Positions 35,078 to 44,608 of a stretch of DNA of 64,000 bases are shown here, piece after piece. Source of the stretch: Halieaceae bacterium (GTDB lineage: Bacteria; Pseudomonadota; Gammaproteobacteria; Pseudomonadales; Halieaceae). Each line of letters starts with the position of its first letter. The first letter of the stretch is position 1. A program made the translations under genes and the position numbers. The stretch is from assembly GCA_902520195.1 (NCBI GenBank), contig CABYND010000010.1, forward strand, positions 19,631 through 83,630. Direction: 5' to 3'. The notes beneath the pieces are model-generated. The model did not search any database. It was given only the letters and a program-made list of their open reading frames with translations, and was not told the DNA's origin.

Positions 35078-36058
35078 ATGAAATCACCCGTACGCGTTAC
35101 TGTCACCGGAGCCGCAGGACAAATTGGTTACGCCCTGCTCTTTCGCATCGCTTCGGGATCGATGCTGGGTGATGACCAACCTGTCATTCTGCAACTGCTC
35201 GACATCACTCCGGCGATGGAAGCGCTCGGTGGCGTCAAGATGGAACTCGATGACTGCGCTTTTCCACTACTGGCAGAAGTCATCTGCACCGACGACCCGG
35301 AGGTCGCGTTCAAAGATTCGGATTACGCGCTGCTGGTCGGCGCGCGTCCCCGGGGTCCCGGCATGGAGCGCAAAGACCTGCTTGAGGCCAACGCTGGTAT
35401 TTTTGGGGTGCAGGGCAAGGCGATTAACGCCGTTGCCAGCAGGGACATCAAGGTGCTGGTGGTGGGCAACCCCGCCAATACCAACGCGCTGATCACTCAA
35501 CGTAACGCACCGGATATCGACCCCCGGCAGTTCACCGCCATGACACGGCTCGACCACAACCGCGCCAAAATCCAGCTCGCTCAGAAAACCGGGTCTACCG
35601 TCAACGACATTCGCCAAATGACGATCTGGGGCAATCATTCCGCGACGCAGTACCCCGACCTTCACCATGCCTTGGTGTCTGGCGAGTCGGCTATGAACGG
35701 TCTGGACATGGAATGGTATGGCGATACCTTTATCCCCACGGTGCAACAGCGGGGTGCCGCCATCATTGAGGCCCGGGGCGCCTCTTCCGCCGCCTCAGCC
35801 GCCAGCGCCGCCGTGGATCATATGGGCAGCTGGGCGCTGGGTACGCCAGCCGACGATTGGGTTTCCATGGGGGTCATTTCCGACGGATCCTACGGCATCG
35901 AGCCCGGACTCATTTACTCGTTCCCCTGCCGCTGCGCCAATGGTGACTGGGAGATCGTGCAAGACCTCGAACTCTCTGCATTCAGCCGGAAAAAAATGGA
36001 TGCTACCGCCCAAGAACTGACTGAAGAGCGGGATACAGTAGCCCATCTACTAGGTTAG
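35078..36058 (+). CDS. mdh: Malate dehydrogenase
   Basis: NAD-dependent oxidation of malate to oxaloacetate, which feeds the citrate synthase encoded at 13872. It has 326 residues, of the type resembling cytosolic eukaryotic MDH. The Rossmann loop is [11 protein letters not shown] (11-21), with D42 as NAD-specificity residue. R157 and D159 in TRLDHNRA and catalytic H187 in [11 protein letters not shown] are present. AAGGA 8 bases upstream is a good ribosome-binding site. It stands alone, diverging from ttcA and converging on ybbP. Confidence 0.95.
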   Translation: MKSPVRVTVTGAAGQIGYALLFRIASGSMLGDDQPVILQLLDITPAMEALGGVKMELDDCAFPLLAEVICTDDPEVAFKDSDYALLVGARPRGPGMERKDLLEANAGIFGVQGKAINAVASRDIKVLVVGNPANTNALITQRNAPDIDPRQFTAMTRLDHNRAKIQLAQKTGSTVNDIRQMTIWGNHSATQYPDLHHALVSGESAMNGLDMEWYGDTFIPTVQQRGAAIIEARGASSAASAASAAVDHMGSWALGTPADDWVSMGVISDGSYGIEPGLIYSFPCRCANGDWEIVQDLELSAFSRKKMDATAQELTEERDTVAHLLG

Positions 36059-36101
36059 TGACCCGGGGCACTGCGCGGCATTAAGCCACCAGAGCTCCTA
36101 C

Positions 36102-38585
36102 TCAGACCTCTCGAAGAATCACCACTGGCGGGACGTTAACAACCCGCCGGCACGACCAGACGCCCAACGCGCCCACGATCACGGCGCCGAGAGTGGGTCC
36201 AAGGATCCACATCAACGGCATTGGGGTCCAGCTCATCTCAAAGACCTGCGTCTGCAGACCCCAGGCCGCCACCTCCGCACCGATACTGGCGAGCGCGCCG
36301 GCGAGCCCACCCAACACCAGAAACTCAACCCATAGTGCGCCCAATACCACGCCCCTCTGTGCACCCACAGCACGCAGTAGCGCGCTCTCGCGCAAACGGC
36401 CATCCAAGCTCGAACGAACGCCGGAGATCAGCACCAAGCCCCCCGCCAGCAAAATCACGCCGAGTACGAGCTCCAGCGCACGGGCGACCTGATCGATCAC
36501 CACGCGCATTTCACGAATCACAATATCGAGCTCGATCACGGTCACCGTGGGCAAAATCCCCACGAGCTGATTGAGCAACGACTTCTGCTCGGGCAGCAAT
36601 CGGAAGCTTGTCATATACATTCCCGGAAAAGCCTCGAGCACCTTGCGCGGAAACACCATAAAAAAATTGGGGCGCATGGACTGCCAATCCACAGCGCGAA
36701 TGTTCAGCACCGTCACCTCAAGCGCGTCTGCGCCAATGCGTAAGGACAACCGATCGCCCAGGGTCGCTCCGATATCACTGGCGAATTCTTCTTCAAGCGA
36801 CACCCAGGCCTGATCGGTATCCGCTGGCCACCATTCTCCATCCAGCAATGCATTGCCAGTGGGGATCTTATCTGACCAGGTGAAGTTTGCCTCCCGCTGC
36901 CTTGGGGCGCCGTCCTCCTCGAGCTCTTCCCACCGGGGAAGCGCCGCGTCGTTCACACTGATCACCCTCCCTCGGGTCATCGGGTAAAGCGTCTCTGACA
37001 GAATCTCGTTGTCCGCGAAAAAGGTTTGTAGCTCCGGTCGCTCCTCGGGCGCCAGATTCATGAGGAAGTGATTCGGAGCATCGGGTGGCAACTGCGCCTG
37101 CCACTGACCGATTAACGACGTTCGCACAACCGACAGAAGCAACATCAGCATGATCGCCATGGCAAAAATCACCATTTGCAGCGCATTGGCGCGACCGCGA
37201 CGCTGCAGTCCCGCCAATGCCACGCGCCACAGACTGCCCGCGAATCCACCCACAGACCGACTGCCGGAAAGCAAAACGCTGGCGGCCACATAACCTAGCC
37301 CCATCACGACGCATAACCCCGCGATGACGGCGCTGGTCACCAGCGCGCTGCCGCTGTACCACCACATGAGCGCGACGATTGCCATACTACCGAGAACAAA
37401 GTCACGGGAACGCTGTGCCTCAGCAACGCCCATTTCGGCACGAAGCACCCGCAGCGGTGACGCCTGCCCCAAACGTCTAAGGGGCGGCCACGCGAAAAAC
37501 ATCAAGCACACCGCTGCGGTCACCCCACCAATCAACACCGGTTTCAACCCGGCAGCGCCTGGCTCAACCGGCAACAGGCTGCCTAGCACCCGAATGAAGG
37601 TCTCCTGCAGTACCCAGCCCAACGCGCAGCCGACGAGCGTGCCACACAGCCCGATCCAAAACAGACTCCGGCCATACAGGGTGCCGATTTCCGGAGACTG
37701 GGCACCCAGACTTTTCAGAATGGCCACGTACTGCATGTGCCGTTCACCAAAACGCCGACTGGCCAATGTGATCGCCGCCGCCGCCAGCACGACCGCCAGA
37801 GAACCAGCTAGCAGTAAAAACCCCTGCGCCCTGTCCAGCGTTTCACCGATGCTGGGCTGCGCGCCTTCAACAGAATCCAAACGCTGGCCCTGTCCTAACT
37901 GCGGCTCGACCCACTCCGTAAACGCCGCGATCGCGTCGGACGTGCCGCTCAGCAACAGTCGATATTCGACACGGCTGCCCGGCTGAATCACACCGGTGGC
38001 AGGAATATCAGCGGTATTCATCAAAAGGCGAGGCCCAAAACCGAAGACCGCGGTGGTCGCGTCGGGCTCACCCCGGACCGCGCCACTGATCCGCAAGGGT
38101 TGCTCCCCGACGAAGATCGAGTCTCCGGGTTCGACATCCAGTAATGAAAACAGTCGTGGTGCCAACCAGACTTCGCCCGCCTCGGGAATGGCCCCCGTAT
38201 CACGGACCTCACCATAGGGCTCCGAAGACCACAGCAACTCACCCCGCAGCGGGTACCCCGGTGACACCGCCTTGATCGATGACAGTGCCATGTGATCCAT
38301 GTCGGCCACTGCCATTGAGGGAAAGCCCACGACCTGGGTGGGCTGAAGCTGCTGCTCACGCGCTGCCACCCCCCAAGGCTCAGGTATGGGCGATCGGCTG
38401 ACAACGACCATGTCCGCAGCCAAAAAGCGCGCGCTCTCAGACAGTAACGCTGACTGTAACCGGGTGACGAAACTGCTGACGCCCACCACGACTGACACAG
38501 CAAGCACCAGTGCCATGAGCAGTATCCCCAGCTCGCCGCTACGCCATTCTCTTGCGAGCAGCTTCCAGGTGAACGCCTGTTTCAC
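36102..38585 (-). CDS. ybbP: ABC transporter permease, YbbP/FtsX family
   Basis: Inner-membrane permease of 827 residues. One N-terminal helix is followed by a large periplasmic MacB-like domain, then helices of a first FtsX domain, a second periplasmic region and a second FtsX domain. This duplicated layout matches YbbP, the partner of YbbA. Family members are thought to work on lipids or lipoproteins at the membrane, but the substrate is not known. The start overlaps the ybbA stop by four bases. Confidence 0.88.
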   Translation of the reverse strand: MKQAFTWKLLAREWRSGELGILLMALVLAVSVVVGVSSFVTRLQSALLSESARFLAADMVVVSRSPIPEPWGVAAREQQLQPTQVVGFPSMAVADMDHMALSSIKAVSPGYPLRGELLWSSEPYGEVRDTGAIPEAGEVWLAPRLFSLLDVEPGDSIFVGEQPLRISGAVRGEPDATTAVFGFGPRLLMNTADIPATGVIQPGSRVEYRLLLSGTSDAIAAFTEWVEPQLGQGQRLDSVEGAQPSIGETLDRAQGFLLLAGSLAVVLAAAAITLASRRFGERHMQYVAILKSLGAQSPEIGTLYGRSLFWIGLCGTLVGCALGWVLQETFIRVLGSLLPVEPGAAGLKPVLIGGVTAAVCLMFFAWPPLRRLGQASPLRVLRAEMGVAEAQRSRDFVLGSMAIVALMWWYSGSALVTSAVIAGLCVVMGLGYVAASVLLSGSRSVGGFAGSLWRVALAGLQRRGRANALQMVIFAMAIMLMLLLSVVRTSLIGQWQAQLPPDAPNHFLMNLAPEERPELQTFFADNEILSETLYPMTRGRVISVNDAALPRWEELEEDGAPRQREANFTWSDKIPTGNALLDGEWWPADTDQAWVSLEEEFASDIGATLGDRLSLRIGADALEVTVLNIRAVDWQSMRPNFFMVFPRKVLEAFPGMYMTSFRLLPEQKSLLNQLVGILPTVTVIELDIVIREMRVVIDQVARALELVLGVILLAGGLVLISGVRSSLDGRLRESALLRAVGAQRGVVLGALWVEFLVLGGLAGALASIGAEVAAWGLQTQVFEMSWTPMPLMWILGPTLGAVIVGALGVWSCRRVVNVPPVVILREV

Positions 38586-39244
38586 GGCCCGGACAACTCC
38601 CCTGCCGTCATCGAAAAGCGCCTATCGCACCGCTCGGCGAGTCGCTCATCATGGGTGACGAGCACCAGTGTCGTGCTCGCACGGGCATTGAGCTCAAACA
38701 GCAAATCAATAATGCGCTCGCCGGTGCGGGTATCAAGGTTCCCGGTGGGTTCATCGGCGAACAATACCGCCGGCTCTCGCGCAAAAGCCCGGGCAATGGC
38801 AACTCGCTGCTGCTCACCTCCAGACAGCGTGGTGGGATAATGCCCCAGCCTGTCCTGCAGCCCGACCTCCATCAGAAAACGCCCGGCAATACTGCCTGCC
38901 TCATCAATGCCTGCCAGTTCGAGCGGGAGCATTACGTTCTCCTTAGCGGTCAGCGCGGGGAGCAATTGGAAGTTCTGAAAAACGAAGCCCACTTTCTCAG
39001 CGCGCAACCGGGCACGTGCGTCCTCATCCAACGCGCTGAGGTTCACTCCGTCGAGCCACACCTCCCCCGCGGAAGCCACGTCCATGCCCGCGAGCAGTCC
39101 CAGCAAGGTAGACTTACCGGAACCGGAAGCACCGACAATCGCAGCGGATGTACCGGCTACAATCTCCAAATCAACGCCCCGCAATATAGTGAGATCACCA
39201 TCAGCGGTGGGAACCGTCTTAAGGAGCTGGCTAACTTTGATCAT
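38582..39244 (-). CDS. ybbA: ABC transporter ATP-binding protein YbbA
   Basis: ATPase of the LolD/MacB type, 220 residues. Walker A is GASGSGKS (39-46), the signature LSGGEQQRVAIARAF and Walker B LFADEPTGNLD. The chosen start MIKVSQLLKTVPT matches the family; upstream in-frame sequence runs into tesA on the other strand and is rejected. It pairs with ybbP and diverges from tesA, as in E. coli. Its first codon overlaps the first codons of tesA by eight bases. Confidence 0.93.
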   Translation of the reverse strand: MIKVSQLLKTVPTADGDLTILRGVDLEIVAGTSAAIVGASGSGKSTLLGLLAGMDVASAGEVWLDGVNLSALDEDARARLRAEKVGFVFQNFQLLPALTAKENVMLPLELAGIDEAGSIAGRFLMEVGLQDRLGHYPTTLSGGEQQRVAIARAFAREPAVLFADEPTGNLDTRTGERIIDLLFELNARASTTLVLVTHDERLAERCDRRFSMTAGELSGP

Positions 39245-39878
39245 ACTGCGTCTCCTCGCACGACGCTTACGAGTCACGGCTTGGCTCGGATTGCTAATGC
39301 TTTTTCTCGCAAGCGACGTCGCCACACAGCCAACCCGGCCCATCCTAGTGCTCGGCGACAGCATCAGCGCTGCCTACGGACTCTCTTTGGAACAGGGCTG
39401 GGTGGCGTTATTGGAATCGCGATTGGAGAACGAGAACCGGCCTTACCACACCGTGAATGCCAGTATATCAGGGGACACCTCTGCGGGCGGCTTGCGCAGG
39501 TTACCCGCACTGCTCGAGACCCACGAACCTCGCATTGTGATCATCGAACTGGGGGGCAATGACGGGTTGCGAGGCTATCCCGTGGGACAACTGAGGGACA
39601 ACCTTATTGCCATGATCGAATTGAGCGAGGCCGCCGGCGCCACGGCGCTGGTGTTGCCGATGGAGATCCCACCAAACCTGGGCAAGTTCTACACCGATGC
39701 CTTTCGCGCCACATTCACGCAGGCCGCTGAACAAACCGGAGCTGCGTTAGCGGACTTTCCTCTGGCGTCGGTCGCGCTGGAACCCGAGCTCATGCAGGCC
39801 GACGGCGTTCATCCGACCGCGGCGGCACAGCCGCGGATACTCGATACGGTGTGGTCAAGCCTGGAGGGCCTGCTTTGA
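39237..39878 (+). CDS. tesA: Periplasmic acyl-CoA thioesterase I / lysophospholipase (GDSL family)
   Basis: SGNH hydrolase, 213 residues from the proposed start. The blocks are GDSISAAYG (catalytic S42), GGNDGLRG and DGVHPTA (catalytic Asp and His). I propose a TTG start at 39237 because it follows an AAGGAG site and gives a full signal peptide: basic MIILRLLARRLR, then a hydrophobic core ending near LFLASDVA. The first in-frame ATG, at 39297, would cut this to a short stub. The 5' end overlaps that of ybbA by eight bases in the divergent direction. Confidence 0.9.
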   Translation: MIILRLLARRLRVTAWLGLLMLFLASDVATQPTRPILVLGDSISAAYGLSLEQGWVALLESRLENENRPYHTVNASISGDTSAGGLRRLPALLETHEPRIVIIELGGNDGLRGYPVGQLRDNLIAMIELSEAAGATALVLPMEIPPNLGKFYTDAFRATFTQAAEQTGAALADFPLASVALEPELMQADGVHPTAAAQPRILDTVWSSLEGLL

Positions 39879-39880
39879 TC

Positions 39881-40777
39881 ATGAAGCCCAACCCGCTGAG
39901 CGAACACCCAGAGCCGGGTCAAAGCGCGCTGCAACGTAGGCTGGAAATCATTATTTTCGGCACCGGGACCCTCGCGGGCCGCCGTTTTGACATGATGCTG
40001 ATTGCGGCCATTCTGCTCAGCGTTGCCGTGGTCATACTGGGTTCGGTACCGGAGCTGGACGCGGCAGTCGGTGCCAGCTTCTGGTATGCGGAACTCGGCT
40101 TCACCGGCTTATTTACCGTTGAGTACGTCACACGCGTCTGGTGTACGCACAATCGACCGGCCTATGTCCTGAGCTTTTGGGGTATCGTCGACCTGCTGGC
40201 GATTGTGCCCACCTACATCGCTCTTTTGTTTCCGGAGGCGGCGCCTCTGGTGGTCATCCGTCTACTCAGAGTGCTCAGGGTTTTCCGGATTTTCCGGCTG
40301 GTGAACCTGTTTTCAGAGCTCAATGAAATTCTCGCCGTACTGCGCAACACATCCAGATCGATTTTTGTTTTTTTGGTGATGGTGATGCTGGTCGTCGTGG
40401 TCTTTGCCTGCATCATTTATGTCATCGAAGGTCCAGCGCACGGATTCACCAGCATTCCCGTGAGTATCTACTGGGCAGTCGTCACCATCACCACCGTCGG
40501 CTACGGTGATTTAGTGCCTCAGACGGCAGCTGGGCGATTCGTGGCAGGTTTCGGCATGCTGGTGGGCTACTCCATCATCGCCGTGCCAACCGCGCTCATC
40601 ACGCGCAAGCTCTGGGAGCGCATCAACGAGCAGCGGGCGGCACAACCGACACTGCCCTGGAACTGCCCCGTCTGCGAGAAGCAAGGGCATGCTCTGGCGG
40701 CACTGTTCTGCCAGCACTGCGGTGCTGAGCTCGATGTGCCCAGCGACATACGGGAGCGGACGAAGCGCGATGCCTGA
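39881..40777 (+). CDS. Voltage-gated potassium channel with C-terminal zinc ribbon
   Basis: Six-helix ion channel of 298 residues. The S4 segment has arginines every third residue ([13 protein letters not shown], 127-139), the pore filter is TVGYGD (205-210) and S6 follows. The tail is unusual: residues 262-280 hold CPVC and CQHC, a zinc-ribbon-like pair of knuckles. The start is uncertain. The ATG at 39881 is used, but a TTG two codons earlier is better spaced (6 bases) from GGAGGG. It follows tesA by 2 bases, and the next gene overlaps its end by eight bases. Confidence 0.9.
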   Translation: MKPNPLSEHPEPGQSALQRRLEIIIFGTGTLAGRRFDMMLIAAILLSVAVVILGSVPELDAAVGASFWYAELGFTGLFTVEYVTRVWCTHNRPAYVLSFWGIVDLLAIVPTYIALLFPEAAPLVVIRLLRVLRVFRIFRLVNLFSELNEILAVLRNTSRSIFVFLVMVMLVVVVFACIIYVIEGPAHGFTSIPVSIYWAVVTITTVGYGDLVPQTAAGRFVAGFGMLVGYSIIAVPTALITRKLWERINEQRAAQPTLPWNCPVCEKQGHALAALFCQHCGAELDVPSDIRERTKRDA

Positions 40778-42881
40778 TCAGCCCAAATCACTCTTTGGCT
40801 ACCGCAAGCACTGGGCAGAATGTCTGGGGCCGGCGCCATGGCTGCCGATGTCCCGGCCCGAGATGGAGCAACTGGGGTGGGACAGCTGCGACATCATCAT
40901 TGTCTCCGGAGATGGCTACGTTGATCACCCCAGCTTCGGCATGGCGGTCATCGGTCGGGTACTTGAAGCCCAGGGCTTCAGGGTGGGGATGCTCGCGCAG
41001 CCCGACTGGCAATCCGCTGAACCCTTCACCGCGCTCGGCCAACCCAATCTGTTTTTCGGCGTCACCGCGGGCAACATGGACTCCATGATCAACCACTACA
41101 CCGCGGACCGAAAACGCCGCAATGACGATGCCTATACCCCGGGTAACATCTCGGGGAAACGCCCTGACCGAGCCGTCACCGTCTACAGCCAGAGATTGAA
41201 AGAGGCCTATCGCGATGTCCCCATCATCGTCGGCGGTATCGAGGCCAGTTTGCGCCGCATCGCGCATTACGATTACTGGAGTGATCGGGTTAAACGTTCG
41301 GTGTTGCTCGACAGCCGGGCCGATCTGCTGGTGTTTGGCAATGCCGAACGCGCGATTGTCGACATTGCCCACCGCTTGGCGAACGGTGAGAAGATGGCTG
41401 ACTTAACCGATATCCGCGGTACTGCCTTTGTCACATGGCGCCCGCCTGCGAATCGCACACTGATCGACTCGACATCGGTCGATAAACCCGGAAGGATCAA
41501 AACCCATCCGAACCCCTACGAGGGCATGAAGCCTGAACCCTGCGCCGAGGGCCAGACCGAAGACAGCAATGAGCCTGCGCCCGTCCGCCTGATGGCCAGC
41601 TCGAAACAAGACACCCACGCCATTCGATTGCCCTCAGCTGAGGCCGTCACCGAGGACCCGGTGCTCTATGCCCACGCGTCGCGGGTGTTCCACAAGGAGA
41701 CCAATCCTCACAATGCCCTGCCGCTCATTCAGGCCCACGGCGATCGCGAGGTCTGGCTGAACCCGCCGCCGATCCCGCTGGAAACCGATGAATTGGACTG
41801 GGTATTCGAACTGCCCTATCAGCGCCTCCCCCACCCCGGCTACGGTGACGCAGCGGTGCCCGCGATGGAGATGATCCAGCATTCGGTCAACATCATGCGG
41901 GGCTGCTTCGGGGGGTGCACCTTCTGCTCCATCACCGAGCACGAGGGCCGCATTATTCAAAGTCGCTCCGAAACATCTGTGCTCCGCGAGGTGGAGCGCA
42001 TACGCGATACCAGCCCCGCCTTCACCGGGGTCATCTCTGACCTTGGCGGCCCGACCGCCAATATGTGGCGCATCGCCTGCAAGGACAAGGAAACCGAGGC
42101 GGCCTGTCGAAAGCTTAGCTGCGTGTATCCAGGCATCTGCAAAAACCTCAATACTGACCACACTCCGCTGATTAACCTGTACCGCAAGGCCCGCGAAACC
42201 GAGGGCGTGAAAAAGGTGCTGATCGCCTCAGGGCTCCGGTACGACCTGGCGGTAGAGAGCCCCGAGTATGTGCGCGAACTGGTAACCCACCACGTGGGAG
42301 GATATCTCAAGATTGCTCCGGAACATACTGAATCGGGGCCGCTTTCTAAGATGATGAAGCCGGGCATGGGGAGCTATGACCGGTTTGCCGAGATGTTTGA
42401 GCGATTCTCCCGTGAAGCCGGGAAGAAGCAGTACCTGATCCCCTATTTTATCGCCGCGCACCCGGGAACTACCGACGAGGACATGATGCACCTGGCGCTG
42501 TGGCTAAAGCAGCATCGCTTCCGGGCTGACCAGGTACAGACTTTTTATCCCTCGCCCATGGCCACCGCCACTGCGATGTATCACACGGGCATGAACCCCC
42601 TGCAGCGGGTCAAGCGCGACAGCCAATCGCTGAGCGCCGTAAAAAAACTGAGTCAGCGACGCCTGCACAAGGCTTTTCTGCGCTACCACGACCCCGACAA
42701 CTGGCCCCTTTTACGCAAAGCGCTGAAACAGATGGGCCGGCGAGATCTCATCGGCAACGGCACGAAGCACCTGGTTCCCTCGCGACAACCACCCAAACGC
42801 CACCGGGTGGTGAAGCCGGGCGGCGGTAACTTTCGCACCCAGCACACTGGGGAGCATCGTGGCAAAGGTCGGCGCCGTTAA
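40770..42881 (+). CDS. ygiQ: YgiQ family radical SAM protein
   Basis: Radical SAM protein of 703 residues of the UPF0313/YgiQ family, whose reaction is not known. The cluster motif CxxxCxxC is C379, C383 and C386 in [14 protein letters not shown]. The conserved N-terminus ([14 protein letters not shown]), a B12-binding-like region ([13 protein letters not shown]) and the C-terminal YgiQ extension are all present. The start [11 protein letters not shown] overlaps the channel gene by eight bases, suggesting coupling. Ends 14 bases from convergent oxyR. Confidence 0.92.
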   Translation: MPDQPKSLFGYRKHWAECLGPAPWLPMSRPEMEQLGWDSCDIIIVSGDGYVDHPSFGMAVIGRVLEAQGFRVGMLAQPDWQSAEPFTALGQPNLFFGVTAGNMDSMINHYTADRKRRNDDAYTPGNISGKRPDRAVTVYSQRLKEAYRDVPIIVGGIEASLRRIAHYDYWSDRVKRSVLLDSRADLLVFGNAERAIVDIAHRLANGEKMADLTDIRGTAFVTWRPPANRTLIDSTSVDKPGRIKTHPNPYEGMKPEPCAEGQTEDSNEPAPVRLMASSKQDTHAIRLPSAEAVTEDPVLYAHASRVFHKETNPHNALPLIQAHGDREVWLNPPPIPLETDELDWVFELPYQRLPHPGYGDAAVPAMEMIQHSVNIMRGCFGGCTFCSITEHEGRIIQSRSETSVLREVERIRDTSPAFTGVISDLGGPTANMWRIACKDKETEAACRKLSCVYPGICKNLNTDHTPLINLYRKARETEGVKKVLIASGLRYDLAVESPEYVRELVTHHVGGYLKIAPEHTESGPLSKMMKPGMGSYDRFAEMFERFSREAGKKQYLIPYFIAAHPGTTDEDMMHLALWLKQHRFRADQVQTFYPSPMATATAMYHTGMNPLQRVKRDSQSLSAVKKLSQRRLHKAFLRYHDPDNWPLLRKALKQMGRRDLIGNGTKHLVPSRQPPKRHRVVKPGGGNFRTQHTGEHRGKGRRR

Positions 42882-42895
42882 ACGCTAACGGCAAA

Positions 42896-43795
42896 TCACT
42901 CCTCGACCGACGCCGCGATCAACTCACCCAACTGGCGAAACTCGACGCGCCGCGGCGTCTTCTTCCGCCACATCAAGCCGATCTGACGCGTAATGTTGAC
43001 CTGATCAAACGGCTTCACTGCGAGCGGCGTGTTACCGGTAACGCCCGCCTCCACAGCCATACCGGGCAACAGCGTGACGCCAATGCCATTGGCCACCATC
43101 TGCACAATGGTGGCCAGGCTGGTGGCCTGATACGGCACGCTAATCTGGGAATCTCTCAGCTTGCACGCCTCCAGCGCATGGTCGCGAAGGCAGTGCCCCT
43201 CCTCCAGAAGCAGCAGCGACTCCCCTGTTAGGTCCGCGCTGCGCAGCGGCGACCGGCTCGCCAGTGGGTGGTCAGGCGGGCAGGCCAGCAGGAAGTCGTC
43301 CTCGAACAGCGGCATTGTCTCCACCTGCTCGGCAGGAAATGGCAGGGCAAGCAGCAACACATCGAGCTCACCAGAGAGGAGCGCATCAACCAGTGGTTGG
43401 CTCAGATCCTCCCGGATGAAGAGCTTGAACTCGGGGTATTGGGATCGGATTTGCCCCAGCAAACCCGGGAGCAGATAAGGCGCCACCGTCGGGATGACCC
43501 CCATGCGCATCCGGCCCTGAAAAGGCACGCCCTGCCCCGCGCAGAGGCTCACCATATCCTCCACATCGACCAACAAGTCCCGGGCCCGCTGCACCACCTC
43601 TGAACCCAGAGAGGTCAGAAATACCTTGCGGTTGTTGCGCTCCACCAGGCTCGCACCCAGAGTCTCCTCTAGCTCTAGCACCCCGGCGCTGAGCGTGCTC
43701 TGGCTGACATAACAGGCGGCGGCTGCGTGCCCAAAGTGTTGATGTTCCGCGACCGCACAGAGGTAACGGAGCTGTTTCAGTGTCGGTTGACGCAC
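42896..43795 (-). CDS. oxyR: Hydrogen peroxide-sensing regulator OxyR
   Basis: LysR-type regulator of 299 residues. The N-terminal winged helix starts PTLKQLRYLCAVAEHQHFG. The peroxide-sensing cysteines are both present and nine residues apart: C202 and C211 in EEGHCLRDHALEAC, matching C199/C208 of E. coli OxyR. This separates it from ordinary LysR proteins. The start is a GTG seven bases after AAGGAG. It diverges from a rubrerythrin gene, a peroxide-scavenging target, across a 259-bp control region. Confidence 0.93.
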   Translation of the reverse strand: MRQPTLKQLRYLCAVAEHQHFGHAAAACYVSQSTLSAGVLELEETLGASLVERNNRKVFLTSLGSEVVQRARDLLVDVEDMVSLCAGQGVPFQGRMRMGVIPTVAPYLLPGLLGQIRSQYPEFKLFIREDLSQPLVDALLSGELDVLLLALPFPAEQVETMPLFEDDFLLACPPDHPLASRSPLRSADLTGESLLLLEEGHCLRDHALEACKLRDSQISVPYQATSLATIVQMVANGIGVTLLPGMAVEAGVTGNTPLAVKPFDQVNITRQIGLMWRKKTPRRVEFRQLGELIAASVEE

Positions 43796-43910
43796 TATCA
43801 CGCTCCTTGCAGACCGACACTGTGGGCCACATTCACCCCCCAAGCCGGGTTGAAGATGTGGGAAGAAGCGACCGGCGACCCACCGGCATCGCCTCCCCAC
43901 GCTGGCTCAG

Positions 43911-43982
43911 ATAATAATCGGTTTTTCCGATCGATTTTTTTTATATTTCCAGTAAGCCAAAATTAGGCAACCTCAGTATATT
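43911..43982. promoter_or_regulatory. Candidate control region between oxyR and the rubrerythrin gene
   Basis: An AT-rich island stands out in GC-rich surroundings. It holds GATAATAATC, an inverted repeat ATCGG/CCGAT with a five-T spacer (43917-43931), a run of eight T (43935-43942) and TATATT (43977-43982). TATATT is a possible -10 for the rubrerythrin gene without an obvious -35, which fits an activated promoter. OxyR or Fur binding is suggested by context; no full consensus site can be claimed. Confidence 0.4.
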
Positions 43983-44054
43983 AGTGACCAACCGATGGCA
44001 GTCGCTGTTCGCGCTGCCTCTGTCATTTGAACAGCAACCCATAAGGAGTAAGTC

Positions 44055-44474
44055 ATGGAACTGAAAGGCAGTGCCACAGAGCAAAATTTAAAGGATGCTT
44101 TCGCGGGTGAATCTCAGGCAAACCGGCGTTACCTCTACTTCGCCTCGAAGGCGGACGTCGAGGGCTACAACGACGTCGCTGCCGTCTTCCGCTCAACAGC
44201 TGAAGGCGAGACCGGGCATGCGCATGGTCACCTTGAGTACCTGGAAGAAGTCGGCGATCCCGCCACCGGGCTGCCAATGGGCGACACCAAGAAGAATCTT
44301 GAGGCGTCAATCGCCGGTGAGACTCACGAGTACACCGATATGTACCCGGGTATGGCCAAGACCGCGCGTGACGAGGGCTTCGACGAGATCGCAGACTGGT
44401 TCGAAACGCTGGCCAAGGCCGAGCGCAGCCATGCCAATCGCTTCCAGAAGGCGCTGGACAACCTCGACGGCTAA
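44055..44474 (+). CDS. Rubrerythrin, short form without rubredoxin domain
   Basis: Diiron ferritin-like protein of 139 residues. The four-helix bundle shows the ligand set E19, E52-x2-H55, E89/E92 and E123-x2-H126. Rubrerythrins reduce hydrogen peroxide to water. Classical ones end with a rubredoxin domain (two CxxC pairs) that supplies electrons, but this protein has no cysteine at all, so an outside donor is needed. AAGGAG precedes the ATG well. It faces oxyR across a divergent promoter region and is followed by a strong terminator. Confidence 0.92.
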   Translation: MELKGSATEQNLKDAFAGESQANRRYLYFASKADVEGYNDVAAVFRSTAEGETGHAHGHLEYLEEVGDPATGLPMGDTKKNLEASIAGETHEYTDMYPGMAKTARDEGFDEIADWFETLAKAERSHANRFQKALDNLDG

Positions 44475-44499
44475 TCCTCGCTTTCGCTTAAGCACAATG

Positions 44500-44528
44500 A
44501 GGGGAGCAATACGCTCCCCTTGTTTTTT
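44500..44528 (+). terminator. Intrinsic terminator after the rubrerythrin gene
   Basis: A perfect 8-bp stem (AGGGGAGC / GCTCCCCT) with a five-base loop, 44500-44520, is followed by TGTTTTTT. It lies 26 bases after the rubrerythrin stop and would separate high rubrerythrin expression from the Fe-S protein gene, either fully or as a partial read-through stop. Confidence 0.9.
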
Positions 44529-44608
44529 CCGGCTCACGCCCTTCTACCATTCATTCCGTCCGGTAACGGGGCGAATCGATTTTTCTGTAACCAAGAGCAA
44601 AACAGTTC

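Noticed and set aside
38651..39562. 303-codon open frame on the plus strand across ybbA and the start of tesA
   Set aside because: It is the reverse of a conserved ABC ATPase and lacks a ribosome-binding site or known motif.
43917..43942. Hairpin with T-run between oxyR and the rubrerythrin gene read as an intrinsic terminator
   Set aside because: The stem is only 5 bp, lies in a divergent promoter region and has no gene ending before it on that strand; a regulatory site is more likely.
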